In this document: positions 16,488 to 25,740 of the stretch, one piece after another
How the letters are laid out: each line of letters begins with the position of its first letter
Position numbering within the stretch: position 1 is the first letter of the stretch
The notes under the pieces: generated by a model
What the model was told of the DNA's origin: nothing
The model's input: only the letters and a program-made list of their open reading frames with translations
The model's database searches: none
Source of the DNA: Sulfidibacterium sp964473395
Lineage (GTDB): Bacteria; Bacteroidota; Bacteroidia; Bacteroidales; F082
Assembly: GCA_964473395.1 (NCBI GenBank)
Contig: CAYYOW010000017.1
Location: forward strand, 1-30,886
DNA: 30,886 bases
Direction: 5' to 3'
Position numbers and translations under genes: made by a program

Positions 16488-17528
16488 TCATTTTGGCTGG
16501 AGAGAAAGAAGCCGCTTTGCTTCGCTAACGATGAAGTCCTCATTCTGATTCATCATGCATTTAAAGTGTCCTTTCGGACATTTTTTGAAGCCTATTTTGC
16601 TACAAGGGCGGCATTTCAGGTGTTTTACCTGTGCTATTACTACTTTCTGCTCCTCACCGGGCTCGTAAGGTGACATTCCGAATTCGGGAATGGTATTACC
16701 CCAAATACTAATGACCGGTTTTCTAAAGGCAGCAGCAATGTGCATCAACCCGGTGTCGTTGGAGATGACCAATGCAGACTGCCGAATAAGAGATGACGAC
16801 TGGTGCAGGTTGATGAGGCCGCAGGTATTCATAATGCCATCGTGCGAACATAGCTCCCTTATCTGTTCTGCCGTTTCGCGATCTTCTTTTCCGCCGAGCA
16901 AAACTACGGGTTGCTGCAACCGGTCAATGACAGCTACTACTTTTCGTACCGGGAGAAGTTTGGTGTAATGCTGGCCGCCAATGGCAAAGGCAACAAAAGG
17001 CTTTTTCTTCAACAGTGGATATTCATCCAAATCTATAAAGTCTTTTTCCGGAATAAAATAATCTAACCCTTTGCCATCGTTTTTTACACCAAGCGATTCT
17101 ACAGCCTGGAAATAACGCCCCACGATATGCTCTTTCGGCAACCGGTCAATTTTTAAATTAACCATCAACCATTTTTCCGGATTCGCTTTTGGAAATGATG
17201 CAGAAGACACTTTTAATGCCCTTTTTATCCGAAACGATCGTAAATTTTTATGCAAATCCACAACAAAATCGAAATCCTCCATTCGTAGATCCCGGATAAC
17301 TTTATCTAGTTTGTCACGAAAAGTATGAATTTTGTCAACATACGGACTCGTGGCGAAAAGCATTCTGTACTTTTCTTTGGTAAGGATATGTAACTGACAG
17401 TTTGCCTGTATTTTCAATGCCCGAATAACTGGCGTCGTGAGTATTATGTCGCCAATAGAACTAAACCGGATAACAAGGATTTTTTTCAAAACTTTCCTTT
17501 TTGGCAAAGTTATGGAAAACATCGACAT
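16488..17528 (-). CDS. GT9-family glycosyltransferase (heptosyltransferase-like)
   Basis: Transfers a sugar, typically heptose, during lipopolysaccharide core or surface glycan assembly at the cytoplasmic face. The protein has KKILVIRFSSIGDIILTTPVIRALK near the N terminus, a GT-B fold and the sugar-nucleotide site LVISNDTGLMHIAAAFRKPVISIWG. A cysteine-bearing C-terminal stretch (CRPCSKIGFKKCP) is common in this family. The start is uncertain: the ATG at 17528 gives 346 residues, but a -7 element (17505-17512) lies inside that extension, and a TTG at 17487-17489 would give the family-typical start LKKILVIRF (333 residues). Confidence 0.88.
   Translation of the reverse strand: MSMFSITLPKRKVLKKILVIRFSSIGDIILTTPVIRALKIQANCQLHILTKEKYRMLFATSPYVDKIHTFRDKLDKVIRDLRMEDFDFVVDLHKNLRSFRIKRALKVSSASFPKANPEKWLMVNLKIDRLPKEHIVGRYFQAVESLGVKNDGKGLDYFIPEKDFIDLDEYPLLKKKPFVAFAIGGQHYTKLLPVRKVVAVIDRLQQPVVLLGGKEDRETAEQIRELCSHDGIMNTCGLINLHQSSSLIRQSALVISNDTGLMHIAAAFRKPVISIWGNTIPEFGMSPYEPGEEQKVVIAQVKHLKCRPCSKIGFKKCPKGHFKCMMNQNEDFIVSEAKRLLSLQPK
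17505..17512 (-). promoter_or_regulatory. -7 element inside the annotated 5' end of the GT9 gene
   Basis: Reads TAACTTTG on the minus strand, an exact TAnnTTTG. It is downstream of the ATG at 17528 and 15 bases upstream of the alternative TTG start at 17489, so it argues for the shorter protein. Confidence 0.4.
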
Positions 17529-17559
17529 ATTTTTTTTACAAAAACTAACTTCTTTTTCC

Positions 17560-17567
17560 TAAATTTG
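17560..17567 (+). promoter_or_regulatory. -7 element of the T9SS cargo gene
   Basis: TAAATTTG matches TAnnTTTG; the coding region begins 97 bases downstream, leaving a leader of about 90 bases. No clear -33 partner. Confidence 0.4.
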
Positions 17568-17664
17568 TAGAAAATAATGACTCGGAAGGTTTATTCTGCT
17601 ATTACTTTCCTCTCTTTTTTATCTTAATACTTACAATTATTAGACGTTCTAATTTTCGATAATT

Positions 17665-20600
17665 ATGAAAACAACCTGGTTCACAAAACGGACTCTGCTT
17701 CTGATTTTCCTGCTTGCCGGCTTTGGTCACTATGTTCAGGCGCAGGAATGGAAAAATTATTTACCACAAAATAAAGTAAAAAATCACTCTCTTACTTTAA
17801 AAGACTACCAACAAGCTTTTGCCAAATATTGGAACCGGAAAACGGTAAAGGAAGCCCCGCTAAGTAAAAATGAAGTTCGTGATGAAAACTATGAAAAGTT
17901 CAAACGTTGGGAGTGGTACTGGGAAACACGTGTAACACCCGGAACTGAAACTTTTCCGAAAACTACTGCCTGGGATGTGTTTAAGCGGTATATGGCGCGC
18001 CAGCCCATCAGCATTCAGCAAATGAGTGCTGGTAACTGGGTAAGCGATGGTCCCAGTCAGACAAGAGGAGGATATGCCGGCCTGGGGCGTGTTAATTGTG
18101 TGGCTTTTAGCCCGGTGGATACCAACACGCTTTATGTTGGAACCGCTGCCGGGGGAGTCTGGAAGACAACGGATCTCGGTGGTCACTGGACGCCTTTAGG
18201 GGATTTTAACATGTCGTTGGGTGTTGCCGATATTTTGGTTGAAAACCAAGGTGGTCAGGATATTGTTTATCTCGGTACCGGCGACAAAGATCATTGGGAT
18301 ACATACTCTGTAGGTGTATTAAAATCGGTTGATGGCGGTCAGACCTGGCAAAAAACAGGTTTAACCTGGCCGGGAACAAACCAGGAAATGGTTTACCGTA
18401 TTCTGAAAGATCCCAACGATGATAATACGCTCTGGGTCTCCACCAACAAAGGTTTGTTCAAAACAACCGATGGAGGAGTCTCCTTTAATTTGATTGATGC
18501 CCACCACTTCCGGGAAATTGAATTTCAGCCCGGTTCAAACACCAATATGTATGCCGGCGATTCGTGGGGAGGCATTTTCTACAGTATCGATGGTGGCGAT
18601 AGCTGGACACAGTCGGTAGATAAATCCGGGGCAAATGCAGGCCGGGTAGCCATTGCTGTTAGTGCTGATAGTGTCAATGTTGTTTACGGACTTATTGTAG
18701 CTTCTGATAATGGCTTGTACGGTGTTTATCGTTCCCGAGACTATGGGCATACTTTTCAGGTAGTTCAGGATACCATTAATTTGCTTGGATGGAATTGTAA
18801 CGGAGATGATAAAAAAGGCCAGGGATGGTACGATTTGGTTTTGGTAGCCGATCCGCACAATGCCAATAAAATTTATGTTGGAGGAGTGAACAACTGGACC
18901 TCTGACGACGGTGGCCATAACTGGAAACTTGCTAACCATTGGTCAAGTACTTGTGGCGGGAAAACTGATATTGTACATGCTGACAAACATTTCATGGCTT
19001 TTCAACCAGGCACGGATGCTCTTTTTGAATGTAACGATGGGGGTATTTATAAATCTGATTCCGGCGTTCAGTGGAACAACTTAACCAGCGGCATGGCTAT
19101 CAGCCAAATTTATCGGCTAAGTACTTCGGCTACGGTTAGCAATGAGGTGATCTCCGGCCTTCAGGATAACGGTACAAAGTTACTCTCTTCGGATAGTTGG
19201 CGCGATGTGATGGGTGGCGATGGTATGGACTGTCAGATTGATTATACTGATGTAAATGTGCAATACGGCGAATCTCCCAATGGAGATATAACGAGGACAA
19301 AAGACCATTGGCAAAGTTCTAAAGATATTAGCTCCGGCATAACCGGATCGGGTGCCTGGGTTACACCTTATGTTTTGGATCCTAAGTCGCACAGAACGCT
19401 TTTCATAGGCTATCAGGATGTGTTTAAATCCACCGACCAGGGTGATAACTGGACTAAGCTGAGTAAGTGGAATGGTAAGACTTTGCGTTCTCTTGCTGTT
19501 GCTCCATCTAATCCGCATTACATTTATGCTGCTACCCGGTATATCCTTTACCGGTCAACTGATGGCGGGCTGTCCTGGAATGATATTACCGGTTCTCTTC
19601 CGGTTAATAAGGCGAGTATTACCTATATTACCGTTAAAAATGATAATCCAAATAAGGTTTGGATTACACTGGGTGGGTTTAATAAATTTGGTGTCTTTGA
19701 GACCAGAGATGGGGGTGAAAGCTGGGAAGATGTCTCCACGGGGCTGCCTGAAATTCCCATTAATTGTGTAGTACAGAATACACTGAACAAGGACACTACC
19801 GAATTGTATGCCGGAACTGATTTGGGTGTTTATGTACAAAAAGGACGATCGCGCTGGATTCCTTTTATGGCGCATCTTCCCAATGTTATTGTGAACGACC
19901 TTGAAATTCGGTATGACACCCTGGGAAGTGGCAAATTGTATGCTGGTACTTTTGGTCGTGGTTTGTGGTCTTCCCCTTTGTTTACCGGCTATATTCCACA
20001 GATTAAACAAGCCGATTTTGAGGCCGATAATGCTCACCCTTTCGTTGGTGACACAGTTAGTTTCACTGATCTGTCCACTAACAACCCCATTGCCTGGAAA
20101 TGGGTGATTACCCCCAATACGATAACTTATCGGGCGGGGAGTACCACTTCTCAAAATCCAAAAATTAGCTTTAATGCTATCGGTTCATATACAGTGAAAC
20201 TGACTGCCTATGATGCAGACTCTTCGTACTCCAAGACAGTACTAAATTATATTGAGGTAAGAAGTCCGCTTAGCGTTCAGGTTTCAGCCAACCGCACAAC
20301 TATTTGTTCCGGAGATACAACACAGCTGTTTGCTATTACGAACGGTGGATCAGGTAATTATACCTTTAATTGGGGCTCGACACCATTTGGCTTTTTTTCT
20401 CCAAAGCAAAATCCTATTGTCAAACCCAGTAGCGATTCTGTTATCTACAGTGTGTCAGTTTATGACGGTGGTTTTGTTGCCAACGGCAGTATAAAAATAT
20501 ACCGTGAGGAATGTACGGGAATTCATAATAATGAGGCGCTGTTGGGAAAAGTAAAGATTTTCCCAAATCCTAATTCGGGGAATTTTGTTATCAAGGCAGA

Positions 20601-20784
20601 GAAAAATATTTATCGAATTGAAATTTTCAGCCAGAGCGGAGCAAAAGTGTTCAGTCGCGTTTACAACAGCAATAGTGCTGCTGTGAACAAGACCCTGGCA
20701 AACGGGGTTTATTTTGTGGAAATATACATAGGTTCCTGGTCAGATGTTAAAGGAACGATATCCAGGAAATTGGTGATTCGTTAG
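17665..20784 (+). CDS. Secreted BNR/sortilin-like propeller protein with PKD domain and T9SS sorting domain
   Basis: A 1039-residue exported protein. Signal peptide 1-26 (cut near VQA-QEW). Residues about 125-770 hold repeated BNR/VPS10-type motifs: TTDLGGHW, SVDGGQTW, TTDGGVSF, SIDGGDSW, SRDYGHTF, TSDDGGHNW, STDQGDNW, STDGGLSW and TRDGGESW, consistent with one or two large beta propellers. A PKD domain follows (about 783-868, FVGDTVSFTDLS ... SYTVKLTAYD), then an Ig-like segment with a CSGDTTQL motif (about 871-955), then a type A T9SS C-terminal domain (962-1039) beginning KVKIFPNPNSGNF. It should cross the outer membrane by T9SS and be attached or released at the surface. Such propellers may bind or cleave glycans or proteins; no active site can be named. 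Confidence 0.92.
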   Translation: MKTTWFTKRTLLLIFLLAGFGHYVQAQEWKNYLPQNKVKNHSLTLKDYQQAFAKYWNRKTVKEAPLSKNEVRDENYEKFKRWEWYWETRVTPGTETFPKTTAWDVFKRYMARQPISIQQMSAGNWVSDGPSQTRGGYAGLGRVNCVAFSPVDTNTLYVGTAAGGVWKTTDLGGHWTPLGDFNMSLGVADILVENQGGQDIVYLGTGDKDHWDTYSVGVLKSVDGGQTWQKTGLTWPGTNQEMVYRILKDPNDDNTLWVSTNKGLFKTTDGGVSFNLIDAHHFREIEFQPGSNTNMYAGDSWGGIFYSIDGGDSWTQSVDKSGANAGRVAIAVSADSVNVVYGLIVASDNGLYGVYRSRDYGHTFQVVQDTINLLGWNCNGDDKKGQGWYDLVLVADPHNANKIYVGGVNNWTSDDGGHNWKLANHWSSTCGGKTDIVHADKHFMAFQPGTDALFECNDGGIYKSDSGVQWNNLTSGMAISQIYRLSTSATVSNEVISGLQDNGTKLLSSDSWRDVMGGDGMDCQIDYTDVNVQYGESPNGDITRTKDHWQSSKDISSGITGSGAWVTPYVLDPKSHRTLFIGYQDVFKSTDQGDNWTKLSKWNGKTLRSLAVAPSNPHYIYAATRYILYRSTDGGLSWNDITGSLPVNKASITYITVKNDNPNKVWITLGGFNKFGVFETRDGGESWEDVSTGLPEIPINCVVQNTLNKDTTELYAGTDLGVYVQKGRSRWIPFMAHLPNVIVNDLEIRYDTLGSGKLYAGTFGRGLWSSPLFTGYIPQIKQADFEADNAHPFVGDTVSFTDLSTNNPIAWKWVITPNTITYRAGSTTSQNPKISFNAIGSYTVKLTAYDADSSYSKTVLNYIEVRSPLSVQVSANRTTICSGDTTQLFAITNGGSGNYTFNWGSTPFGFFSPKQNPIVKPSSDSVIYSVSVYDGGFVANGSIKIYREECTGIHNNEALLGKVKIFPNPNSGNFVIKAEKNIYRIEIFSQSGAKVFSRVYNSNSAAVNKTLANGVYFVEIYIGSWSDVKGTISRKLVIR

Positions 20785-20818
20785 CCTTTGTTATTTTGCA
20801 TTAAAGGCCTTAGCTTTT
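20784..20818. terminator. Possible weak terminator between convergent genes
   Basis: GCCTTT (20784-20789) can pair with AAAGGC (20803-20808), and a CTTTTT run follows at 20814. The loop is 13 bases, the stem only six, and the structure overlaps both neighbouring stop regions, so this is tentative. Confidence 0.3.
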
Positions 20819-21784
20819 TCGGCTGATAGTAAATTCAATGATTTGCTCCAGTGCCTGACGGGCTTCATTATCCGGAAATTCATGTAGCAGTTCAATGGCC
20901 TTGTTTTTATATTCCATCATTTTGCTACGGGCATAGTCGATACCACCCGATTCATGCACCCTGCTTATGAGGAGTTCCACACTTTTGGGATCTTGGTTTC
21001 GCCTTTTGATAGTGCGGATAATTTTCTTTTTCTCCATTTTGTTGCTGTTGTTCAGCAGGTAAATTAATGGTAGTGTAATTTTCTTTTCTTTGATGTCAAT
21101 ACCCGTAGGTTTTCCCGTAATAGAAGTTTTCCTGAAGTCCAGCAGGTCATCCATAATCTGAAAAGCAATACCGGTAAACTCTCCTATGTGCCATAGCTTT
21201 TCAATAGATTCCCTGTCGGTGATGGTTGATGAAGCTCCCGTGGCAAAACAAGATGCCAGAAGCGATGCTGTTTTTTTTCGGATAATTTCGAAGTAAACTT
21301 CTTCGCTGATATCCAGTTTCCTTGCTTTTTCTATTTGTAAAAGCTCCCCTTCGCTCATGTCACGCGTGGCCTTTGATACAAATTCCAGCAAATGATGATT
21401 GTTGGTTTCCACGGCCATTAAAAGTCCTTTTGCAAGGAGATAATCGCCGGCAAGCACTGCTATCTTGTTTTTCCATAAGGCATTGATAGAAAACAGTCCC
21501 CGCCGTTTATTAGAGTCATCTACTACATCATCGTGTACCAACGTGGCGGTATGCAGTAGTTCTATTAGCGTAGCAGCATAATAAGTTGTTTCACTGATTT
21601 CGCCCATCATTTTAGCAGAGTACATCACAATAATCGGTCTGATTTCTTTACCTTTGGTTTTCAGGATATACTTCATTATGATGTCTAGTAGCGGTACTTT
21701 TGAGCGTATGGTTGTACGAAAAACCTTGTGATAGGCTTTTATTTCTTCTGCAATGGGTTTCTTTATGGCGCTTAAGTTGCTCAT
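20810..21784 (-). CDS. Polyprenyl (trans-isoprenyl) diphosphate synthase
   Basis: Elongates allylic diphosphates with isopentenyl diphosphate, most likely to make the side chain of menaquinone. The 324-residue protein has the first aspartate-rich motif LVHDDVVDDS with DDxxD, the GDYLLAKG segment, and the second motif FQIMDDLLDF, plus GKEIRPIIVMYSA near the N terminus. The reading frame continues upstream to an ATG at 21829, but a -7 element at 21799-21806 lies inside that extension, so the ATG at 21784 (MSNLSAIKKP) is chosen. Chain length is not decided by the sequence. Confidence 0.93.
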   Translation of the reverse strand: MSNLSAIKKPIAEEIKAYHKVFRTTIRSKVPLLDIIMKYILKTKGKEIRPIIVMYSAKMMGEISETTYYAATLIELLHTATLVHDDVVDDSNKRRGLFSINALWKNKIAVLAGDYLLAKGLLMAVETNNHHLLEFVSKATRDMSEGELLQIEKARKLDISEEVYFEIIRKKTASLLASCFATGASSTITDRESIEKLWHIGEFTGIAFQIMDDLLDFRKTSITGKPTGIDIKEKKITLPLIYLLNNSNKMEKKKIIRTIKRRNQDPKSVELLISRVHESGGIDYARSKMMEYKNKAIELLHEFPDNEARQALEQIIEFTISRKS

Positions 21785-21798
21785 AGGCTTTGTGCGCA

Positions 21799-21806
21799 CA
21801 AATTTA
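21799..21806 (-). promoter_or_regulatory. -7 element of the polyprenyl synthetase gene
   Basis: Reads TAAATTTG on the minus strand, matching TAnnTTTG, 14 bases upstream of the preferred start at 21784. It supports that start over the ATG at 21829. Confidence 0.45.
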
Positions 21807-21905
21807 AAGTTTATTTTTTGAAAGGGCATTTTATTCTGAAAAAAAAATCGACACTTAAATTATTGGAATATTCTATTCCTGTTTTATCCGTTTTTTATTG
21901 GCTTT

Positions 21906-21952
21906 CTGTGAGATAGATCCTATACCAAACTCAGGTTATTAGTTGGTTATGC
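21906..21952 (+). repeat. Interspersed repeat, copy 3
   Basis: CTGTGAG at 21906-21912 matches the left flank of copy 4, and CCAAACTCAGGTTATTAG matches the core of copies 1 and 2. It sits in the 260-base gap between the polyprenyl synthetase start and the histidine kinase stop. About 15 bases further on is a perfect palindrome GATAGCTATC (21966-21975). The rest of this gap contains no gene I can support. Confidence 0.65.
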
Positions 21953-22044
21953 CCCTGCCAAATGGGATAGCTATCACGCTGATGGTTAGATGGTCCAGTG
22001 AGAAGTTGAACGGTTTATGTCTGGATTATTCGTCGTTGTTGGTA

Positions 22045-25000
22045 TTACTCCTTGGCTAGTGGAAATTTAAGAATAAAGGTTGTTCCCATCCCTTTGTCGG
22101 ATACAAAAATTATTTCGCCCCCCATTTCAGTCATAAGGTTTTTCACAATGGCCAGCCCCAGCCCCGTTCCTTTCGTTTTTGTTGTAAAATAAGGTTGGAA
22201 AATATGTTCTTTGTCTGCTTCGTTTATCCCCTTGCCGTTATCGGTCACGCGGACTTCTACGTATTTTTGCCGTTGTAAAAGCTGGATTCGAATATTTTTA
22301 TCGGACCTGTTTTCCATGGATTGTACTGCATTTTTTAACAAGTTGTTGAAAATCCGCAGTAAGTCCTGCATAGATGTTGGGACTTCCAGGTTGTCAGATT
22401 CCGAATCAATAATAATCTTTATCTCGTAGGATTTTCTGAATAGTATTGCCGTTGAAGTTATAGCCTCCATTAGGTTTGCTTTTTCATCGATGGGAATTTT
22501 AATTTTGGAAAAATCAGAAAACATTCCGGCTACTTCATCCATCGTATCAATTTGATTGATAAGTGAACGACTCACCGACTTAAACTTTTCATCGAAAGAT
22601 GGGTCTTTGGCTGAATAGACTTTCTGTAGATATTGCACGTTGAGTTTCATGGGTGTAAGTGGATTTCTTATTTCATGTGCTATCTGGCGGGCCATCTCGT
22701 GCCAGGCTTTTTCGCGTGCTGAATATTTTATCAGCCGCGCACTTTCTTCCAGCTTTTCAACCATTTGGTTATAAGCTTCAATGAGTTTTCCTATTTCATC
22801 TTTTCGGTTCCATTCTATTTTTTCATTTTGTCTTTCGATACTTACGGTAGTGATTTTGCGTTGTAAAATATTGAGCGGCCGTGTCAGTAATCTCGACAAA
22901 TAGACCATTAGGAGCATACCCAACATGCCGGTGATAACAAACAGGTTTATCAAATTTGCCAGCATCTGGTAATAGGTGTGTTGTAATTCCGATTGTCGTG
23001 CAAAATAGGGAAGGTTTATTATTCCGGTTTCTACGCCATTGCTTAGGATAAAAGGCGCATAGGAAGAATAGAATTCCACATTTTGTATTTGCTCTTTACT
23101 GAGATAAAATAGCTTATGGTTTTTTTCTATTTCGGTATAGGCTTCCGGGTTGATGAGCCTTGATTGTAGTCCCCGGCTGAAAATCTCCGGTCGCGATGAA
23201 ACCACCAGCTTTCCGGAATTGTCATAGATATTTATGTCCGAAAAGAATACCATGGAAAATTTTTGCAAATACGATTGAATTTCCTGTTTGTTTTGCAGCG
23301 CTGCACTCCCGAAAGGTGATAATTTGTGTTGTAATTCTATGAGCACCGAATGTGTTTTTTCTTTTAGATTGTTGCTTATGGTTTGTTGGTTGTTTATATT
23401 AAAATAATAGAGGATGATGGCCGTTAGTGCGAAGAAAATAATTAGCAGGGAGGAAAACAACGTGAGCTGTAATCTTGTGCTAAAGGAATAATTGAATGTT
23501 TCAAGGATTTGTTTTCCGAATTTGATTGTAATATATAGCAAAAGAAAAAATCCGGACAGGATAAAAAGTAGCGAAAAAGGTAATAGCCATCCCGAAATTG
23601 TTTGCCTGAGTCTACTCACAAGAAGCACCTCCTTTTTATTGACCGGAAGCATATAATGTGTGTAACCATCCTTTCTGAAAAATTGCCTCAATGGTGCATT
23701 TTTTAAATCAGAGATATCAATTGGATACAGGAAATCTCCAAATTTATATTCAAGTTTACCCTGTTCGTAAAAGGCGAATGAATAACCTGACAAATGTAAT
23801 TCTCCTGCTCCGGCTGCCTGTAGAAGCTCCGGATAGCCAAGTCCTTTCGGAATGATATTGGTATAAAATTCGATATAAAGGTTGACCCCTCCTTTGCCCC
23901 TCACCAGGTCAGGATAGTGAAATTGGGCCAGGTAATAAATGCTTTCGCTGGTATTGTTTACCAATGATAATTTAAAGTTTGTACTGGTATCCACAATTTT
24001 GCCCTGTAGCTGTTTGAAAAAAGCATTACATCCGACAACTTTATTGTCGGGTTGTATTTCCAGTTGTTGTCCTGGTTCGCACAGCGTGACTTGTCTGCTG
24101 TAAGAAGATAACATTCCGTGAAAATATTTTTTGTTCAGGTAATGGGTTATCCGGTGTTCTTTACCTTCCTTTTCCGACATTATTATTTTGATAATGTTCG
24201 TATCATTTAGTATTTCTTTCGACTGGGATTTAAGCAGATATTGTAGGTATGGGTCTTGCTTTTGTGTAAGCATATTTGCCGTAAATCTTTGGTGTGCGTT
24301 ACGATTTTCCTGTTCGTTAACGTTGAGTAAGTATGCTGCTGACAACGATAGTATGAGAATTGTCAATATACTGTGGAAGTACGGTTTTTTACTACGCTCC
24401 AGAAACCAGATAATTACCATTAACATCACACATAGAATATATGCCAGGAGTATGATTGCTTTTTCTACCCCCAGGAACAACGGAAACAGGCTGGCTACCA
24501 GGGTCAATGTGGCTATAATTTGCCAAAAGGAGGTTCCCTTTCTTTTGAAATAACTCAAAAACCCATCTATCCATAAGTACATTAATAGGTTGACCAGTAG
24601 CAATAGGAAGAGGCGCGCAACGCCGGTTGTACTGAAATATACATTTTCGGGGAATATAATCAATCCGCCGTTTTGCAGAATTCCTTCGAGGATAATATAT
24701 AAGACTACTGGTAATGAAAACAGGATAAGCTGGATAGGAAGTAGCTTTAACCAGGCATGCTTTCCCCAAAGGCTTTGTTGTTTCTTGAAATAGCGTAACA
24801 GCATATATAATCCAACGCAAAATAATATCAGATTCAGCACTAAATCTCCAGGTGATCTGAATCCGGGTAGGCTGGTTATTTGCCCGGAAAGCCAGAATGA
24901 GTTTTTAAAAATCTCAGGGAATCCGAAGTAATATTGAATTCCCCTAAGGATGATTAAGTCGGTGAAAAATGAGAACAGCATTAAATATGAATAACGTACA

Positions 25001-25662
25001 GCAATTCGGTTTTCAAGTTCTTTGTATATAAGAGCCAGAATAATTGCGAGGTAAAAGATGATTGCCGTGTATATGAAGAATAAAAGAGTCCGCAGGGGTG
25101 GAGGCATCTCTCCGGACGATATCTTCAGTGTTATCTTTAAATATTTAAGTGGATATTCATTTTTTCCTGTTGTTAGATGATTTTCAATTTTAACACCGTA
25201 GGGAAGAATTTTTTTTGTTAGTGGGAAGAAGATGCCGATGGTATAATTCTGTTGTACCAACTTTAGACCAACGTAGGGTTTATTCCCTGAAAATATAATT
25301 TTCATTTTCTTGTTGCTCATGGTCGACAACTGATCTGCCGGAATTTGGTTATTATTCCAATAGATTATGGAGTCGCTTCGCTTTACTATTATATCGCCCT
25401 GTATATTAGAAAGATAGGTGCTTAAGCGTATCCATGTATCCCCTTTTTTCTGATGGAGAAAATCGAACACCTTATTCTGAGTTGTAACGCCCTGGTTACC
25501 AAGACGATAGATAATGTTTTGCGTCTTTTTTACTAATGTTTCCGGCCGGTAATTTCTTTCTGCTATGTATCTTAGGCCATAGAATGCGAGGAGTATGAGG
25601 AAAAACCCGACCGTATAAAGTGGATATTTTATGATTGCTCTATGTCTGTCGATTTTTTTCAT
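22045..25662 (-). CDS. Large membrane sensor histidine kinase, NtrY-like
   Basis: A 1205-residue sensor kinase. One membrane segment near 14-31 is followed by an extracytoplasmic region (about 32-185), then a cluster of about eight membrane helices (188-446), a second large external region (about 450-695), further helices near 697-720 and 733-757, a third external region with helix exit at about 912-935, then a HAMP-like segment. The cytoplasmic kinase has HisKA with AWHEMARQIAHEIRNPLTPMKL and phospho-acceptor H996, then a HATPase domain with NNLLKNAVQSM (N box), DNGKGI (G1), FQPYFTTKTKGTGLGL (F and G2 boxes). The 'AW-E-ARQIAHEIRNPLTP' block is typical of NtrY. No response regulator is adjacent, so its partner is encoded elsewhere. 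The signal is unknown. Confidence 0.92.
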   Translation of the reverse strand: MKKIDRHRAIIKYPLYTVGFFLILLAFYGLRYIAERNYRPETLVKKTQNIIYRLGNQGVTTQNKVFDFLHQKKGDTWIRLSTYLSNIQGDIIVKRSDSIIYWNNNQIPADQLSTMSNKKMKIIFSGNKPYVGLKLVQQNYTIGIFFPLTKKILPYGVKIENHLTTGKNEYPLKYLKITLKISSGEMPPPLRTLLFFIYTAIIFYLAIILALIYKELENRIAVRYSYLMLFSFFTDLIILRGIQYYFGFPEIFKNSFWLSGQITSLPGFRSPGDLVLNLILFCVGLYMLLRYFKKQQSLWGKHAWLKLLPIQLILFSLPVVLYIILEGILQNGGLIIFPENVYFSTTGVARLFLLLLVNLLMYLWIDGFLSYFKRKGTSFWQIIATLTLVASLFPLFLGVEKAIILLAYILCVMLMVIIWFLERSKKPYFHSILTILILSLSAAYLLNVNEQENRNAHQRFTANMLTQKQDPYLQYLLKSQSKEILNDTNIIKIIMSEKEGKEHRITHYLNKKYFHGMLSSYSRQVTLCEPGQQLEIQPDNKVVGCNAFFKQLQGKIVDTSTNFKLSLVNNTSESIYYLAQFHYPDLVRGKGGVNLYIEFYTNIIPKGLGYPELLQAAGAGELHLSGYSFAFYEQGKLEYKFGDFLYPIDISDLKNAPLRQFFRKDGYTHYMLPVNKKEVLLVSRLRQTISGWLLPFSLLFILSGFFLLLYITIKFGKQILETFNYSFSTRLQLTLFSSLLIIFFALTAIILYYFNINNQQTISNNLKEKTHSVLIELQHKLSPFGSAALQNKQEIQSYLQKFSMVFFSDINIYDNSGKLVVSSRPEIFSRGLQSRLINPEAYTEIEKNHKLFYLSKEQIQNVEFYSSYAPFILSNGVETGIINLPYFARQSELQHTYYQMLANLINLFVITGMLGMLLMVYLSRLLTRPLNILQRKITTVSIERQNEKIEWNRKDEIGKLIEAYNQMVEKLEESARLIKYSAREKAWHEMARQIAHEIRNPLTPMKLNVQYLQKVYSAKDPSFDEKFKSVSRSLINQIDTMDEVAGMFSDFSKIKIPIDEKANLMEAITSTAILFRKSYEIKIIIDSESDNLEVPTSMQDLLRIFNNLLKNAVQSMENRSDKNIRIQLLQRQKYVEVRVTDNGKGINEADKEHIFQPYFTTKTKGTGLGLAIVKNLMTEMGGEIIFVSDKGMGTTFILKFPLAKE

Positions 25663-25740
25663 TGCTTTTCTTCCGAAATGGGATGAGGTAAAAGTAATAA
25701 AAATCGGCTGACCTGTTTATAATAGAAGGGTAGATACTAT

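Noticed and set aside
17930..17945. ACACGTGT as a third parS-like site
   Set aside because: Only the central palindrome matches; the outer bases do not fit TGTTNCACGTGNAACA and it lies inside a coding region.
21947..22044. Short open frame of about 36 codons after repeat copy 3
   Set aside because: It has no signal, no promoter and no recognisable composition; probably non-coding gap sequence.
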